From: Anaerolineales bacterium
Lineage (GTDB): Bacteria > Chloroflexota > Anaerolineae > Anaerolineales > Villigracilaceae
Direction of reading: 5' to 3'
DNA length: 57,501 nucleotides
Assembly: GCA_030018695.1 (NCBI GenBank)
Contig: JASEHI010000006.1
Coordinates: 1 to 57,501 of the forward strand
Part shown: positions 8,910-16,681 of the stretch, piece by piece
How positions within the stretch are numbered: the first letter of the stretch is position 1
Layout: each line of letters starts with the position of its first letter
The notes under the pieces: generated by a model
Told to the model about the DNA's origin: nothing
Database searches by the model: none
Seen by the model: only the letters and a program-made list of their open reading frames with translations
Translations under genes and position numbers: made by a program

Positions 8910-8956
8910 GGGTTTATTTTACCCTGTGTGAGTAAAACGTAAAGCGCAAAACGTAA

Positions 8957-8962
8957 TAGAAT
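8957..8962 (+). promoter_or_regulatory. -10 box next to tlyA start
   Basis: TAGAAT ends 6 nt before the tlyA ATG and there is no Shine-Dalgarno sequence, which fits a leaderless transcript. The stretch 8929-8956 contains iterated AAAACGTAA words. Confidence 0.45.
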
Positions 8963-8968
8963 TGGGGT

Positions 8969-9793
8969 ATGACTAAGATTCGTTTGGATGTCTTGCTGGT
9001 GGAACGCGGACTGGCCGAAAGCCGCGCCAAAGCCCAGGCTTTGATCATGGCGGGACAGGTGCGCGTGGATGGGCAGGTGGCCAATAAGCCAGCATCGAAT
9101 GTCACGAATGACACGAATGTATGCGTGGACAAAGGTCCGCGTTTCGTCTCGCGCGGCGGCGAGAAGCTGGACGCCGCGCTCGAAGCCTTTCCTGTGGATG
9201 TGACCGGCCGCCTCTGCGCGGATGTGGGCGCCTCGACCGGCGGCTTCACCGACTGCCTGCTCCAGCGCGGCGCGGCGAAGGTCTATGCCATTGACGTTGG
9301 AAAAGGAATCCTGCACTGGAAATTACGCAACGACCCGCGTGTAGTGGTGATGGAAGAGACCAACGCCCGGTATGTGGAGAAACTGCCGGAGGCGGTGGAA
9401 TTAGTAACCATTGATGCTTCTTTCATTTCGCTGAAGATATTGCTGCCGGTTATCAAAGGCTGGCTGCCCCCCTCTCCCAAAGGGAGCCCCACAGGGGTGC
9501 TGCGCGAAGGGGCTGGGGGTGAGGGTGAAATCATCGCCCTGATCAAGCCCCAATTCGAAGCCGGGCGCAAGGATGTCTCGAAGGGCGATGGGGTTATTCG
9601 TAACCCGGAAATCCACCGCCAGGTGCTGACGGACGTGCTGGCCTTCGCCCAGCGCGAGGGCTTCGGCGTGCGCGGGCTGATGCGCAGTCCGCTCTTGGGG
9701 CCGAAGGGGAATGTCGAGTTTTTGGCGTGGTTGGGAATGAGTGAGAGTAGTGTAGACGTAAAAATCCTTGTTGATGTGTTTTTCGATATGTAG
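8969..9793 (+). CDS. tlyA: TlyA-family rRNA 2'-O-methyltransferase with altered C-terminus
   Basis: 274 residues. An N-terminal S4 RNA-binding domain (RLDVLLVERGLAESRAKAQA) is followed by a FtsJ-like SAM-dependent methyltransferase domain (ADVGASTGGFTDCLLQRGA; VTIDASFISLK). TlyA enzymes methylate cytidines of 16S/23S rRNA. Two oddities: residues about 166-187 are an inserted Pro/Gly-rich loop from a repeat (9466-9529), and the last ~16 residues after GPKGNVEFLAWLGMS are read from AT-rich DNA belonging to the adjacent toxin-antitoxin module. A displaced copy of the original-type 3' end lies downstream at 10551. The enzyme core looks intact. Confidence 0.9.
   Translation: MTKIRLDVLLVERGLAESRAKAQALIMAGQVRVDGQVANKPASNVTNDTNVCVDKGPRFVSRGGEKLDAALEAFPVDVTGRLCADVGASTGGFTDCLLQRGAAKVYAIDVGKGILHWKLRNDPRVVVMEETNARYVEKLPEAVELVTIDASFISLKILLPVIKGWLPPSPKGSPTGVLREGAGGEGEIIALIKPQFEAGRKDVSKGDGVIRNPEIHRQVLTDVLAFAQREGFGVRGLMRSPLLGPKGNVEFLAWLGMSESSVDVKILVDVFFDM
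9466..9529. repeat. In-frame CCCCTCTCCC...GGGGGTGAGGG hairpin in tlyA
   Basis: Imperfect inverted repeat with arms CCCCCCTCTCCCAAAGGGAG and GGGGCTGGGGGTGAGGG around CAGGGGTGCTGCGCGAA. It lies between conserved blocks of tlyA and keeps the frame, adding about 20 residues. A relative sits between genes at 32437-32500. Confidence 0.75.
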
Positions 9794-9816
9794 TAAAATA
9801 TATAGTAAAACAAGGA
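9791..9816 (+). promoter_or_regulatory. Phd/PIN module promoter and putative operator
   Basis: The direct repeat TAGTAAAA at 9791-9798 and 9803-9810 (12-bp period) contains a TAAAAT -10 candidate at 9794-9799. It sits just before an AAGGAGAAAGAG ribosome-binding site for the antitoxin. Phd-type antitoxins bind such paired sites to repress their own operon; this is inferred from position. Confidence 0.5.
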
Positions 9817-9823
9817 GAAAGAG

Positions 9824-10123
9824 ATGAACCAAATTATCGGTGTAACAGAACTGCAGCGGCGATTCCGTAGTGTTTTCGACGATGTCGTCAAAAACCGCAC
9901 CCCTTACATTTTGACGCGCGGCAGCCGCCCGGAGGCGGTGATTGTCCCTTATGACGAATATCTTCGCTCACAGAGATTTAACGAAGAAGAAGTATTAGCA
10001 CGCTTTGATGCAGCGGTGGAACGGATGCGCGAATACAATTCTCAGTACACTGACGAAGAGGTCGAAGCAGATATCAAAGCGGCCATTCGTGAAGTCCGTG
10101 ATGCCAGGAAGACGGCTGGCTGA
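9824..10123 (+). CDS. Phd/YefM-family antitoxin
   Basis: 99 residues. The N-terminal ~60 residues show the Phd/YefM DNA-binding and dimerisation fold (GVTELQRRFRSVFDDVVKNR, then YILTRGSRPEAVIVPYDEY). The acidic helical C-terminus (EEEVLARFDAAVERM) would wrap the toxin. A strong RBS (AAGGAG) precedes the ATG. Its TGA stop overlaps the toxin ATG by one base, the classic coupled layout. The upstream AT-rich repeats are likely its own operator. The module lies directly after tlyA and appears to have replaced its 3' end. Confidence 0.9.
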   Translation: MNQIIGVTELQRRFRSVFDDVVKNRTPYILTRGSRPEAVIVPYDEYLRSQRFNEEEVLARFDAAVERMREYNSQYTDEEVEADIKAAIREVRDARKTAG

Positions 10124-10539
10124 TGCGCGTTGTTATTGACGCGAACGTTTTGATCAGTTGCCTTATCTGCCCGGAGGGCAGGACAGGTCGTATCCGTGAC
10201 CTTATGCGCGAGGGGCGTTTCACCGTGCTGTATTCACGAGAGCCGCTTGCAGAGTTTATCAACGTAATTTCTCGCCCCCATTTGATAGAGAAATATCGAG
10301 TCCAAGAACAAGACATTCATGCTTTCCGGTCTCTCATCCTCATGAGAGGCAAGAGAATCGAGATTAAAACCCGGGTCAATGTTTGCCGCGATCCCAAAGA
10401 CAACGTCTATCTCTCGCTGGCGTTAGACGGCCACGCCGACTACATCGTCAGCGGCGACGGCGACCTGTTGAGTTTGAGTCCGTTTCGAGGAATAGCGATC
10501 ATCAAGCCGGCGAAGTTTCTCGATATCCTTGCAAAATGA
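10123..10539 (+). CDS. PIN-domain toxin (TIGR00305-like)
   Basis: 138 residues. PIN-domain acidic residues are present: VVIDANVLIS at the N-terminus, a central Glu (REPLAEFINVI), the CRDPKDNVYLSLAL block and ADYIVSGDGDLLSL. This matches the 'putative toxin, PIN family' group. These toxins are Mg-dependent RNases that stop translation when the antitoxin is lost. Translation is coupled to the Phd-type antitoxin by a TGATG overlap. Immediately downstream lies a fragment resembling the tlyA 3' end. Confidence 0.92.
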   Translation: MRVVIDANVLISCLICPEGRTGRIRDLMREGRFTVLYSREPLAEFINVISRPHLIEKYRVQEQDIHAFRSLILMRGKRIEIKTRVNVCRDPKDNVYLSLALDGHADYIVSGDGDLLSLSPFRGIAIIKPAKFLDILAK

Positions 10540-10542
10540 AAG

Positions 10543-10620
10543 CGGGCGCGCTGGGGCCGAAGGGGAACCTCGAGTTTTTGGCGTGGATGGGACTCTCCGG
10601 CAAAAAGACGGGGGAATTGC
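10543..10620 (+). pseudogene. Displaced tlyA 3'-end remnant
   Basis: Bases 10551-10592 match the tlyA 3' end (about 9711-9752) nearly base for base and encode GPKGNLEFLAWMGLS against GPKGNVEFLAWLGMS in TlyA. It has no start of its own and follows the PIN toxin directly. The simplest reading is that the toxin-antitoxin module arrived within or next to a tlyA 3' end, leaving one tail on each side. Confidence 0.8.
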
Positions 10621-10671
10621 TTGCAATTGAGCCATTCTCAAAACACCGGAGTTCTCGTTTGCAACTGATAT

Positions 10672-10781
10672 GGGTGTGTTTCAAATGAGTTGAAGTAAGA
10701 ACGTCCCGAAGGTTTTGCTGAGAAAATTTGATCGTTTTTTGCCAACCTTCGGGACGGTTTCAACTGAAATGAAACACACCC
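10672..10781. repeat. 110-bp long inverted repeat
   Basis: The ends GGGTGTGTTTCA and TGAAACACACCC are perfect 12-bp inverts. The inner parts GTTGAA/TTCAAC and CGTCCCGAAGGTT/AACCTTCGGGACG also pair, around a ~29-nt AT-rich loop. It lies between the tlyA remnant and DUF6883. It could be a MITE-like element or a structured transcript. It has no ORF and no clear target duplication. Confidence 0.85.
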
Positions 10782-10787
10782 AAATGA

Positions 10788-10793
10788 TATAAT
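10788..10793 (+). promoter_or_regulatory. -10 box, near-leaderless gene
   Basis: A perfect TATAAT ends 8 nt before the ATG at 10802, and no Shine-Dalgarno sequence is present. Confidence 0.55.
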
Positions 10794-10801
10794 CTTAGCA
10801 T

Positions 10802-11134
10802 ATGCGCCTGCCAAATGCTGATAGTGCCGTTGTGGAGATTGAGAAACTGCGGGATTACTGCTTGAGCATATCCCATCCGCGCGGCAGGCACAAAGCGCGT
10901 GTTTTTGAGACGGCATTGGGCATCGCTGCGGATGAGGCTGAAATTTTGCGCGAGGCGCTCCTGTCTGCGGCTAGCACCTATGAGGCAAAACTAGCCGAAA
11001 GCGATGAGTACGGTCAACGATATGTGCTGGATTTTCCGATGGAACATTTTGATAAACATGCGAGCATTCGCAGCAGTTGGATTATCCGTAGCGGTGAAGA
11101 TTTCCCACGCCTGACCAGTTGTTATGTTTTGTGA
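10802..11134 (+). CDS. DUF6883-like protein
   Basis: 110 residues. The N-terminal MRLPNADSAVVEIEKLRDYC and the block HPRGRHKARVFETALGI match what I recall of the DUF6883 family, often encoded next to a DUF4926 protein as here. A role as one half of a toxin-antitoxin-like or polymorphic-toxin-related pair has been suggested by such pairings but is unproven; I claim no activity. The next gene starts 7 bp after its stop. Expressed from a TATAAT box only 8 nt upstream. Confidence 0.7.
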   Translation: MRLPNADSAVVEIEKLRDYCLSISHPRGRHKARVFETALGIAADEAEILREALLSAASTYEAKLAESDEYGQRYVLDFPMEHFDKHASIRSSWIIRSGEDFPRLTSCYVL

Positions 11135-11141
11135 GGCAGCC

Positions 11142-11360
11142 ATGAATGATAATCAAATTAAACTCCTTGATCTTGTTGCCCTGACGGAAGATATACCTGA
11201 ACGCGAACTCTGGCGCGGGCAGGTTGGAACAGTTGTTGAAAACCTTGCTCCTGGAGTATACGAGGTTGAATTCAGCGACAACGAAGGGCGCACGTTTGCA
11301 TCGCTTGCGCTCAAGGCAGTGCAGTTGCTTGTATTGCATTACGAGCCTGCATTTGCATAA
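11142..11360 (+). CDS. DUF4926-like protein
   Basis: 72 residues from the ATG at 11142; GAGG at 11133-11136 is a fitting RBS and the alternative ATG at 11124 adds no family sequence. [15 protein letters not shown], then [28 protein letters not shown], is a small SH3-like beta-barrel pattern of the DUF4926 family. It follows the DUF6883 gene and ends one base before the lepA start. Likely partner of the DUF6883 protein. Confidence 0.72.
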   Translation: MNDNQIKLLDLVALTEDIPERELWRGQVGTVVENLAPGVYEVEFSDNEGRTFASLALKAVQLLVLHYEPAFA

Positions 11361-11361
11361 T

Positions 11362-13161
11362 ATGACCTCCCCCATCCGCAACTTCTGCATCATCGCCCAC
11401 ATTGACCACGGCAAGTCCACCCTCGCCGACCGGCTGCTGCATCTGACCGGCACGGTGTCGGACCGCGACACCACCGAGCAAATCCTCGATTCGATGGATC
11501 TGGAGCGCGAGAAGGGCGTCACCATCAAAGCCTCCGCCGTGCGCATGGCTTACACCGCGCAGGACGGTAACACCTACGAGCTCAACCTGATTGACACCCC
11601 CGGCCACGTGGACTTCGGTTACGAAGTCTCCCGCGCCCTCAACGCCTGCGAGGGCGCGCTGCTGGTTGTGGATGCCACCCAGGGCATCGAAGCCCAGACG
11701 CTCGCGAATTTATATCAAGCCATCAACGCTGACCTCGAAATCATTCCCGTCATCAACAAGATTGACCTTTCATCTGCCCAGCCAAATGAAGTGGCCGAGG
11801 ACGTGGGCAGCTTGCTGGGTGTGCCGCCGGAGAGCATCATCCGCATCTCGGCCAAGGAGGGGAAAAACGTTGAGGCCGTGCTGGAGGCCATCGTCCGCGC
11901 AGTGCCGCCGCCCAAAGGCGACGCGTCTGCCCCGCTGCGGGCGCTTATCTTTGACTCGCATTACGACTCATACAAAGGCGTGATTGCCTACGTGCGCGTC
12001 GTGGAAGGCGCGCTTGCCGCCGCCGACACCATCCGCATGATGTCCACCTCCCTGGACGTGAAACCGGTCGAAATCGGTATCTTCGTCCCCAACCTCAAGC
12101 CGGTCACGGGATTGACTGCGGGCGAGGTCGGCTACATAGCCACCGGATTCAAGAGTGTCCACGATTGCCGCGTCGGCGATACCATCACGCGTGCCGCTAA
12201 TCCTGCCGCCGCGCCGCTGCCAGGCTACCTGCATCCCAAGCCGATGGTCTTCGCCGGTATCTACCCCGCCGAAGCCGAGGATTATTCCGACCTGCGCGAG
12301 GCGCTGGATAAACTGCAACTCAACGACGCCTCGCTGGTCTTCGAGCCGGAAACCTCGCAGGCGCTCGGCTTCGGCTTCCGCGCCGGTTTCCTCGGCCTGT
12401 TCCACATGGAGATCATCCAGGAACGCCTCGAGCGTGAGTATGACCTGGATATGGTCTTCACCGCGCCGACGGTCGAATACGAAGTCCTGCTGCGGGATGG
12501 GACGACTATTCTCATTGACTCGCCTGCCGAACTGCCCGACGAGGCGGATATCGAAGAGGTCCGCGAGCCGTGGATGAACATCGAAATCATCACCCCGACC
12601 GATTACTACGGCCCAATTATGGATTTGGTCACGAAACGGCGCGGCGCGTTCAAAAGCCAGGAATATCCCGCACCGCACCGCGTGCAACTCAACTATGAAA
12701 TTCCCCTTTCCGAAATCATTGTGAACTTCTTCGATGAATTGAAATCCCGCACGCGCGGCTACGCCTCGCTGGATTACCAGTTCGCCGAGTACCGCGCCGA
12801 CGAGCTGGAGAAACTCGAAATCCTGGTCAATGGCGAGCCGGTGGACGCGCTGGCAGCCATCGTCCACAAAAAGGATGCCTATCATAAAGGCCAGCGCTTC
12901 ATCACCAAACTCAAAGAACTAATCCCGCGCCAGTTGTTCGATGTTGCCATCCAGGCGGTCGGCGGCGGACGCGTGATCTCACGCGCCAACGTCAGGGCGA
13001 CGCGCAAGGACGTTCTCGCCAAGTGTTACGGCGGCGACATCACCCGTAAGAAGAAACTGCTCGAAAAGCAGAAGAAGGGCAAGAAACGCCTGAAGATGAT
13101 CGGCAATGTCGAAATCCCGCAGGAAGCCTTCATGGCTGTTTTGAAATTGGAAGAGGAGTGA
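11362..13161 (+). CDS. lepA: Elongation factor 4 (LepA)
   Basis: 599 residues, the standard LepA length. The start ATG at 11362 gives [20 protein letters not shown]; upstream codons are not homologous. GTPase motifs G1 [10 protein letters not shown]3 DTPGH and G4 NKID are intact, and the LepA-specific C-terminal domain ends in KKGKKRMK-like sequence ([20 protein letters not shown]). LepA binds the ribosome and uses GTP to rescue or reset stalled elongation. There is one base between the DUF4926 stop and its ATG and no RBS, so it is probably translated by coupling or from an unseen promoter. Followed by a 92-bp stutter palindrome. Confidence 0.97.
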   Translation: MTSPIRNFCIIAHIDHGKSTLADRLLHLTGTVSDRDTTEQILDSMDLEREKGVTIKASAVRMAYTAQDGNTYELNLIDTPGHVDFGYEVSRALNACEGALLVVDATQGIEAQTLANLYQAINADLEIIPVINKIDLSSAQPNEVAEDVGSLLGVPPESIIRISAKEGKNVEAVLEAIVRAVPPPKGDASAPLRALIFDSHYDSYKGVIAYVRVVEGALAAADTIRMMSTSLDVKPVEIGIFVPNLKPVTGLTAGEVGYIATGFKSVHDCRVGDTITRAANPAAAPLPGYLHPKPMVFAGIYPAEAEDYSDLREALDKLQLNDASLVFEPETSQALGFGFRAGFLGLFHMEIIQERLEREYDLDMVFTAPTVEYEVLLRDGTTILIDSPAELPDEADIEEVREPWMNIEIITPTDYYGPIMDLVTKRRGAFKSQEYPAPHRVQLNYEIPLSEIIVNFFDELKSRTRGYASLDYQFAEYRADELEKLEILVNGEPVDALAAIVHKKDAYHKGQRFITKLKELIPRQLFDVAIQAVGGGRVISRANVRATRKDVLAKCYGGDITRKKKLLEKQKKGKKRLKMIGNVEIPQEAFMAVLKLEEE

Positions 13162-13166
13162 TTCTT

Positions 13167-13258
13167 AACACGAAGGACACGAAGGGTCACGAAGGAAAAG
13201 ATTCACAAAGGTTTTCTTTGTGTTTCTTTCCTTTGTGTTACTTTGTGTCCTTCGTGTT
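13167..13258. repeat. Stutter palindrome CACGAAGG / CCTTCGTG
   Basis: The left arm iterates ACACGAAGG words (AACACGAAGGACACGAAGG at 13167-13185, then GTCACGAAGG). The right arm iterates the complement (CCTTTGTGTTACTTTGTG, then TCCTTCGTGTT). The outermost AACACGAAGGACAC pairs with GTGTCCTTCGTGTT. It fills almost the whole lepA to flippase spacer. The next gene's RBS (GAAAGG) follows directly. Confidence 0.85.
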
Positions 13259-13269
13259 GAAAGGTTTTT

Positions 13270-14283
13270 ATGTCTGAATTTTGGAAATCTGCCCGCGGCT
13301 GGCTGCCGGGCGTCGTCATCAGCCTGGCTGCCATTGCCGCCATTTTATACTTCGTTGACCTGCACCGTCTGGCGGAGGCGATTCGCTCGGCGGATTATCG
13401 CTTGTTGCTGGCTGTCGTCGCGACCTCGCTCGTCTGGCTGGCGGTGCGCGGTGTTGTCTGGCGTACGCTATTGCAGAACAAGGCCTCATACAAACAGGTC
13501 TTTTTCACGCTCTGCGAAGGTTATCTGCTGAATAACTTTTTTCCCTTCCGCCTGGGGGAAGTCGGACGGGCGTTCCTGCTGGGACGCAAGGCCAACCTGC
13601 GCTTCATGGAAATCCTGCCGACCATCGTCATCGAACGCGTGCTCGACCTGGCTTTTTCGGCGGCTATTTTACTCAGCGCAGTGCCGTTCGTGGTCGGCGC
13701 GGCGGGGGCGGAGAAAGTCGCCTTTGTTGTCGGCGGACTGGTCATTCTGGGGCTGGTCCTCCTTTTCTTCCTCGCCCGTTACCGCGCGTGGACGGTGGGC
13801 CAGTTCGAGCGTCTCAGCGCGCGCTGGCCGATCTTGCGACGCCTGGGCGGTAATTTCCTGGCCTCTTTCTTTTCCGGTCTGGCAGTCCTGACCGATGGCT
13901 GGCTTTTCGTGCGTTTCTTGTTCTGGATGACCCTGAATTGGGTGATCGCCATCCTCCAGTTTTACTTAACGCTGGCCGCTTTCTTCCCGACCCCCAAACT
14001 GGTTTGGGCACTTTTTGGACTGAGCGCGGCGGCCTTCGGCGGCGCCATCCCGTCCCTGCCCGGTGCGGTTGGGACGTACGAAGGCGCGCTGGGCGGCGCG
14101 CTGACGCTGGTGAGCGGCGATCAGTCCACCGCTTTGGCGGTCGCTTTGATTGCACACCTGTTCAACTATCTGGTCACCGGCGTCTTGGGGGTTTACGCCC
14201 TTTCGACCGAGGGCGAGACCCTGATGGGCATTTACCGTCAGTTGCGGAAGAGGCAGGCAGAGAGAGTAATCAGTGATCAGTGA
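13270..14283 (+). CDS. Flippase-like LPG-synthase-TM-family membrane protein
   Basis: 337 residues with about eight predicted helices. It carries the UPF0104/LPG_synthase_TM signature: EGYLLNNFFPFRLGEVGRAFLL followed by TIVIERVLD and the C-terminal GAIPSLPGAVGTYEGAL. Related proteins (YbhN, AglD, flippase-like) act in lipid or lipid-linked glycan handling; the precise substrate is unknown. RBS GAAAGG lies 5 nt before the ATG. The last residues (VISDQ) and TGA are read from a CAGTGATCAG repeat. Co-directional with the epimerase gene, so a shared glycan role is plausible. Confidence 0.88.
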   Translation: MSEFWKSARGWLPGVVISLAAIAAILYFVDLHRLAEAIRSADYRLLLAVVATSLVWLAVRGVVWRTLLQNKASYKQVFFTLCEGYLLNNFFPFRLGEVGRAFLLGRKANLRFMEILPTIVIERVLDLAFSAAILLSAVPFVVGAAGAEKVAFVVGGLVILGLVLLFFLARYRAWTVGQFERLSARWPILRRLGGNFLASFFSGLAVLTDGWLFVRFLFWMTLNWVIAILQFYLTLAAFFPTPKLVWALFGLSAAAFGGAIPSLPGAVGTYEGALGGALTLVSGDQSTALAVALIAHLFNYLVTGVLGVYALSTEGETLMGIYRQLRKRQAERVISDQ

Positions 14284-14300
14284 TCAGTATTCAGTGATTT
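14267..14300. repeat. CAGTGATCAG stutter tract
   Basis: Four iterations of (T)CAGTGAT / CAGTATT words spanning the stop codon of the flippase-like gene and the spacer to the epimerase. The same word family occurs at 17609, 37901 and 51426. Confidence 0.75.
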
Positions 14301-14308
14301 GGTAAACC

Positions 14309-15337
14309 ATGTCGAGAAACTATTTCATCACCGGTGGAGCCGGCTTTATTGGCTCGAATTACGTTCATCGCCTGCTGGCGCGCGGCGAAAAAGTGACCAT
14401 CTACGATAATCTCTCGCGCGCCGGCGCGCCGCGCAACGTCGCCTGGTTGAGGGAAACCTTCGGGGAAACGGCGTTCAGGCTCATCGTCGGGGACGTGCGC
14501 GACGCGACGCTGATAACGGAATCCAGCCGCGAGGCGGATGTCATCCTCCATTTGGCGGGACAGGTCGCGGTGACGACATCCGTCACACATCCAAGAGAGG
14601 ATTTCGAGGCCAACGCCCTCGGCACGTTCAACGCGCTGGAGGCGGCGCGGCTTTCGGAGCGTAAGCCGATTGTGATCTATGCTTCGACGAACAAGGTCTA
14701 TGGCGGGATGGAGGACGTGTCGCTGGCCGAGGAGCCGACCCACTGGCGCTACACTGACCTGCCGCTGGGCTGCCCGGAAACCCAGCCGCTGGATTTCCAC
14801 TCGCCCTACGGCTGTTCGAAAGGGACGGGCGACCAGTATGCGCGCGACTACCATCGTATCTACGGTCTTCCGTCTGTCGTCTTCCGTCAGTCATGCATCT
14901 ATGGTCAAAGACAGTGGGGAATGGAAGATCAGGGCTGGCTGGCCTGGATGGTCATCGCCGCGGTGACGGGACGACAGATCACCATTTACGGCGACGGCAA
15001 ACAGGTGCGCGATGTGCTCCATATTGATGATTTGCTGGATGCTTACGACGCCGCCATCGCGAAGATCGAGACGGTCAAAGGCCGGGTTTTCAATATCGGG
15101 GGCGGGCCGCAGAATGTCATTTCGATTTGGACGGAATTTGGCCCCCTGCTCGAAAAACTATTGGGTAAGCCCATCCCGGTCGCCCGCGGCGACTGGCGTC
15201 CCGGCGACCAGCGCGTGTACATTTCCGACATCCGCAAGGCGAAGCGAGAATTGGGCTGGAAGCCGAAGGTAGGCGTGGAGGAGGGGGTGGGGAGGCTGTT
15301 CGAGTGGGTGAGAGGGAACAGGGATTTGTTCCAATAA
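14309..15337 (+). CDS. CDP-paratose 2-epimerase-like SDR
   Basis: 342 residues. Extended short-chain dehydrogenase: GGAGFIGSNY NAD-binding motif at the N-terminus, and catalytic YGCSKGT (Tyr-x3-Lys) preceded by PLDFHSP. NLSRAGAPRNVAWLRE, the GCPETQPLDF block and FRQSCIYGQRQWG with EDQGWLAW are typical of CDP-paratose/tyvelose 2-epimerases, which make deoxyhexoses for surface polysaccharide. Exact substrate is inferred from similarity. Lies after the flippase-like gene and before a clear terminator. The codons for GLPSVVFRQS make a repeated TCTTCCGTC tract (14866-14892). Confidence 0.88.
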   Translation: MSRNYFITGGAGFIGSNYVHRLLARGEKVTIYDNLSRAGAPRNVAWLRETFGETAFRLIVGDVRDATLITESSREADVILHLAGQVAVTTSVTHPREDFEANALGTFNALEAARLSERKPIVIYASTNKVYGGMEDVSLAEEPTHWRYTDLPLGCPETQPLDFHSPYGCSKGTGDQYARDYHRIYGLPSVVFRQSCIYGQRQWGMEDQGWLAWMVIAAVTGRQITIYGDGKQVRDVLHIDDLLDAYDAAIAKIETVKGRVFNIGGGPQNVISIWTEFGPLLEKLLGKPIPVARGDWRPGDQRVYISDIRKAKRELGWKPKVGVEEGVGRLFEWVRGNRDLFQ

Positions 15338-15346
15338 AGTACTGTA

Positions 15347-15373
15347 AAAATTCGGAGTTGAACTCCGAATTTT
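15347..15373. terminator. Palindromic terminator
   Basis: AAAATTCGGAGTT and AACTCCGAATTTT form a perfect stem around one base, ten bp after the epimerase stop, ending in T residues. It would work as a Rho-independent terminator for the epimerase gene. Confidence 0.8.
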
Positions 15374-15459
15374 CGTTATAGAACAGGTTTTGCCGTGGTA
15401 TTTTGCTTAACCCTGAACGTTACCATGAAATTCTAAATCAACGCTTTCCTTTTTCGTGG

Positions 15460-15465
15460 TATACT
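15460..15465 (+). promoter_or_regulatory. -10 box, leaderless gene
   Basis: TATACT ends 6 nt before the ATG at 15472. No Shine-Dalgarno sequence is present. Confidence 0.55.
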
Positions 15466-15471
15466 GCCGGC

Positions 15472-16608
15472 ATGATAAAACGAGATACCCTCCAAACTGC
15501 CATTCAAACCGCCCTGGGACGCAGTCGCGTCGTTGCGCTGGTTGGGCCGCGCCAATCGGGGAAGACCACGCTGGCGCGTCAGTTCGTCCCTGCCGATTCG
15601 CTCAATTATTTCGACCTCGAAGACCTGACCAGCCTTTCGCGTTTGCAGGAACCCATGACCGCCCTGCGCGACTTGCGCGGACTGGTCGTCATTGACGAAA
15701 TCCAGCGCATGACGAACCTCTTTCCCATCCTGCGCGTGCTCTGCGACCGCGACCCACTTCCGGCGCGCTTCCTCATTTTGGGGAGCGCCTCACCAGACTT
15801 GATCCGCGCCTCCTCCGAATCGCTTGCCGGGCGGACCGAGACGATCTCCATCAACGGATTCAGCCTGGCGGAAGTGGGCGTGGATTCCCTGTCCCAGCAT
15901 TGGCTGCGCGGCGGCTTTCCTCTTTCTTTCCTCGCAAGTTCCGATGCCGATAGTCTTGCCTGGCGCAAAAACTTCATCCAGACTTTTCTGGAGCGCGACC
16001 TGCCTCAATGGGGCGTCCGCGTCCCCGCCGCGACCCTGTTGCGGTTCTGGACAATGCTGGCTCATTACCACGGGCAGGTCTGGAAAGCCTCCGAGCTTGC
16101 CCGCGCGCTGGGGATCAGCGAACCGACGGCGCGTCAATACCTGGACATTCTGGAAGGCGTCTTCATGGTGCGCGTACTCCAGCCCTGGTTTGCGAATCTC
16201 AAAAAGCGGCAGGTTAAAGCCCCAAAGATCTATTTCCGCGATCCGGGACTCCTGCACTACCTTCTCGGCATCCGCTCCGAATTGGACTTGCATACCCATC
16301 CTAAAAGCGGCGCGTCCTGGGAGGGATATGCCATCGAGGAAACGATCAAGGCCGCCGCCCCCGACGAAGTCTATTACTGGGCGACTCACAGCGGCGCGGA
16401 ACTGGATCTGCTTCTGCTCAAAAACGGACGCCGCATCGGCGTGGAATGTAAACGCGTCGACGCGCCGCGCCTGACCCCCTCCATGCGCGCCGCCCTCGAG
16501 GATTTGGATCTCGACCAACTGTTCGTCGTCTACCCTGGCAGCCTCGCCTATCCCATCGCGGAGAAAGTCAACGTAATACCTATCTCATCCATCGCTAACA
16601 TCCAATAA
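15472..16608 (+). CDS. AAA_14/DUF4143 ATP-binding protein
   Basis: 378 residues from the ATG at 15472, where the family-typical MIKRDTLQTAIQTAL begins. Walker A GPRQSGKTT (residues about 25-33), Walker B LVVIDEIQRM, and sensor-like LILGSASPDL are intact. The C-terminal half matches DUF4143, with a PD-(D/E)xK-like block (ELDLLLLKNGRRIGVECK). These widespread single-gene ATPases are sporadic, mobile-like genes of unknown cellular role. It is monocistronic with its own TATACT box and sits between a terminator and the CDF transporter gene. Confidence 0.9.
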   Translation: MIKRDTLQTAIQTALGRSRVVALVGPRQSGKTTLARQFVPADSLNYFDLEDLTSLSRLQEPMTALRDLRGLVVIDEIQRMTNLFPILRVLCDRDPLPARFLILGSASPDLIRASSESLAGRTETISINGFSLAEVGVDSLSQHWLRGGFPLSFLASSDADSLAWRKNFIQTFLERDLPQWGVRVPAATLLRFWTMLAHYHGQVWKASELARALGISEPTARQYLDILEGVFMVRVLQPWFANLKKRQVKAPKIYFRDPGLLHYLLGIRSELDLHTHPKSGASWEGYAIEETIKAAAPDEVYYWATHSGAELDLLLLKNGRRIGVECKRVDAPRLTPSMRAALEDLDLDQLFVVYPGSLAYPIAEKVNVIPISSIANIQ

Positions 16609-16659
16609 GGTATCCACGGGATGTTTTGGATAGGATGTATTCATTCGGAAACGGTGGGT

Positions 16660-16665
16660 TATAAT
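16660..16665 (+). promoter_or_regulatory. -10 box of CDF transporter gene
   Basis: A perfect TATAAT ends 16 nt before the ATG at 16682. The implied 5' leader is under ten bases. Confidence 0.5.
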
Positions 16666-16681
16666 CTGGCAGTCCTGACCT

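Noticed and set aside
10672-10781. Simple Rho-independent terminator
   Set aside because: Arms of about 40 nt with a 29-nt loop and no T-tract at the outer end.
11224-11361. Extended N-terminus of LepA
   Set aside because: Overlaps the DUF4926 gene and adds 46 non-homologous residues; the ATG at 11362 gives the normal length.
11968-12885. Minus-strand frame within lepA
   Set aside because: Shadow of lepA with low-complexity His/Gly/Asp composition.
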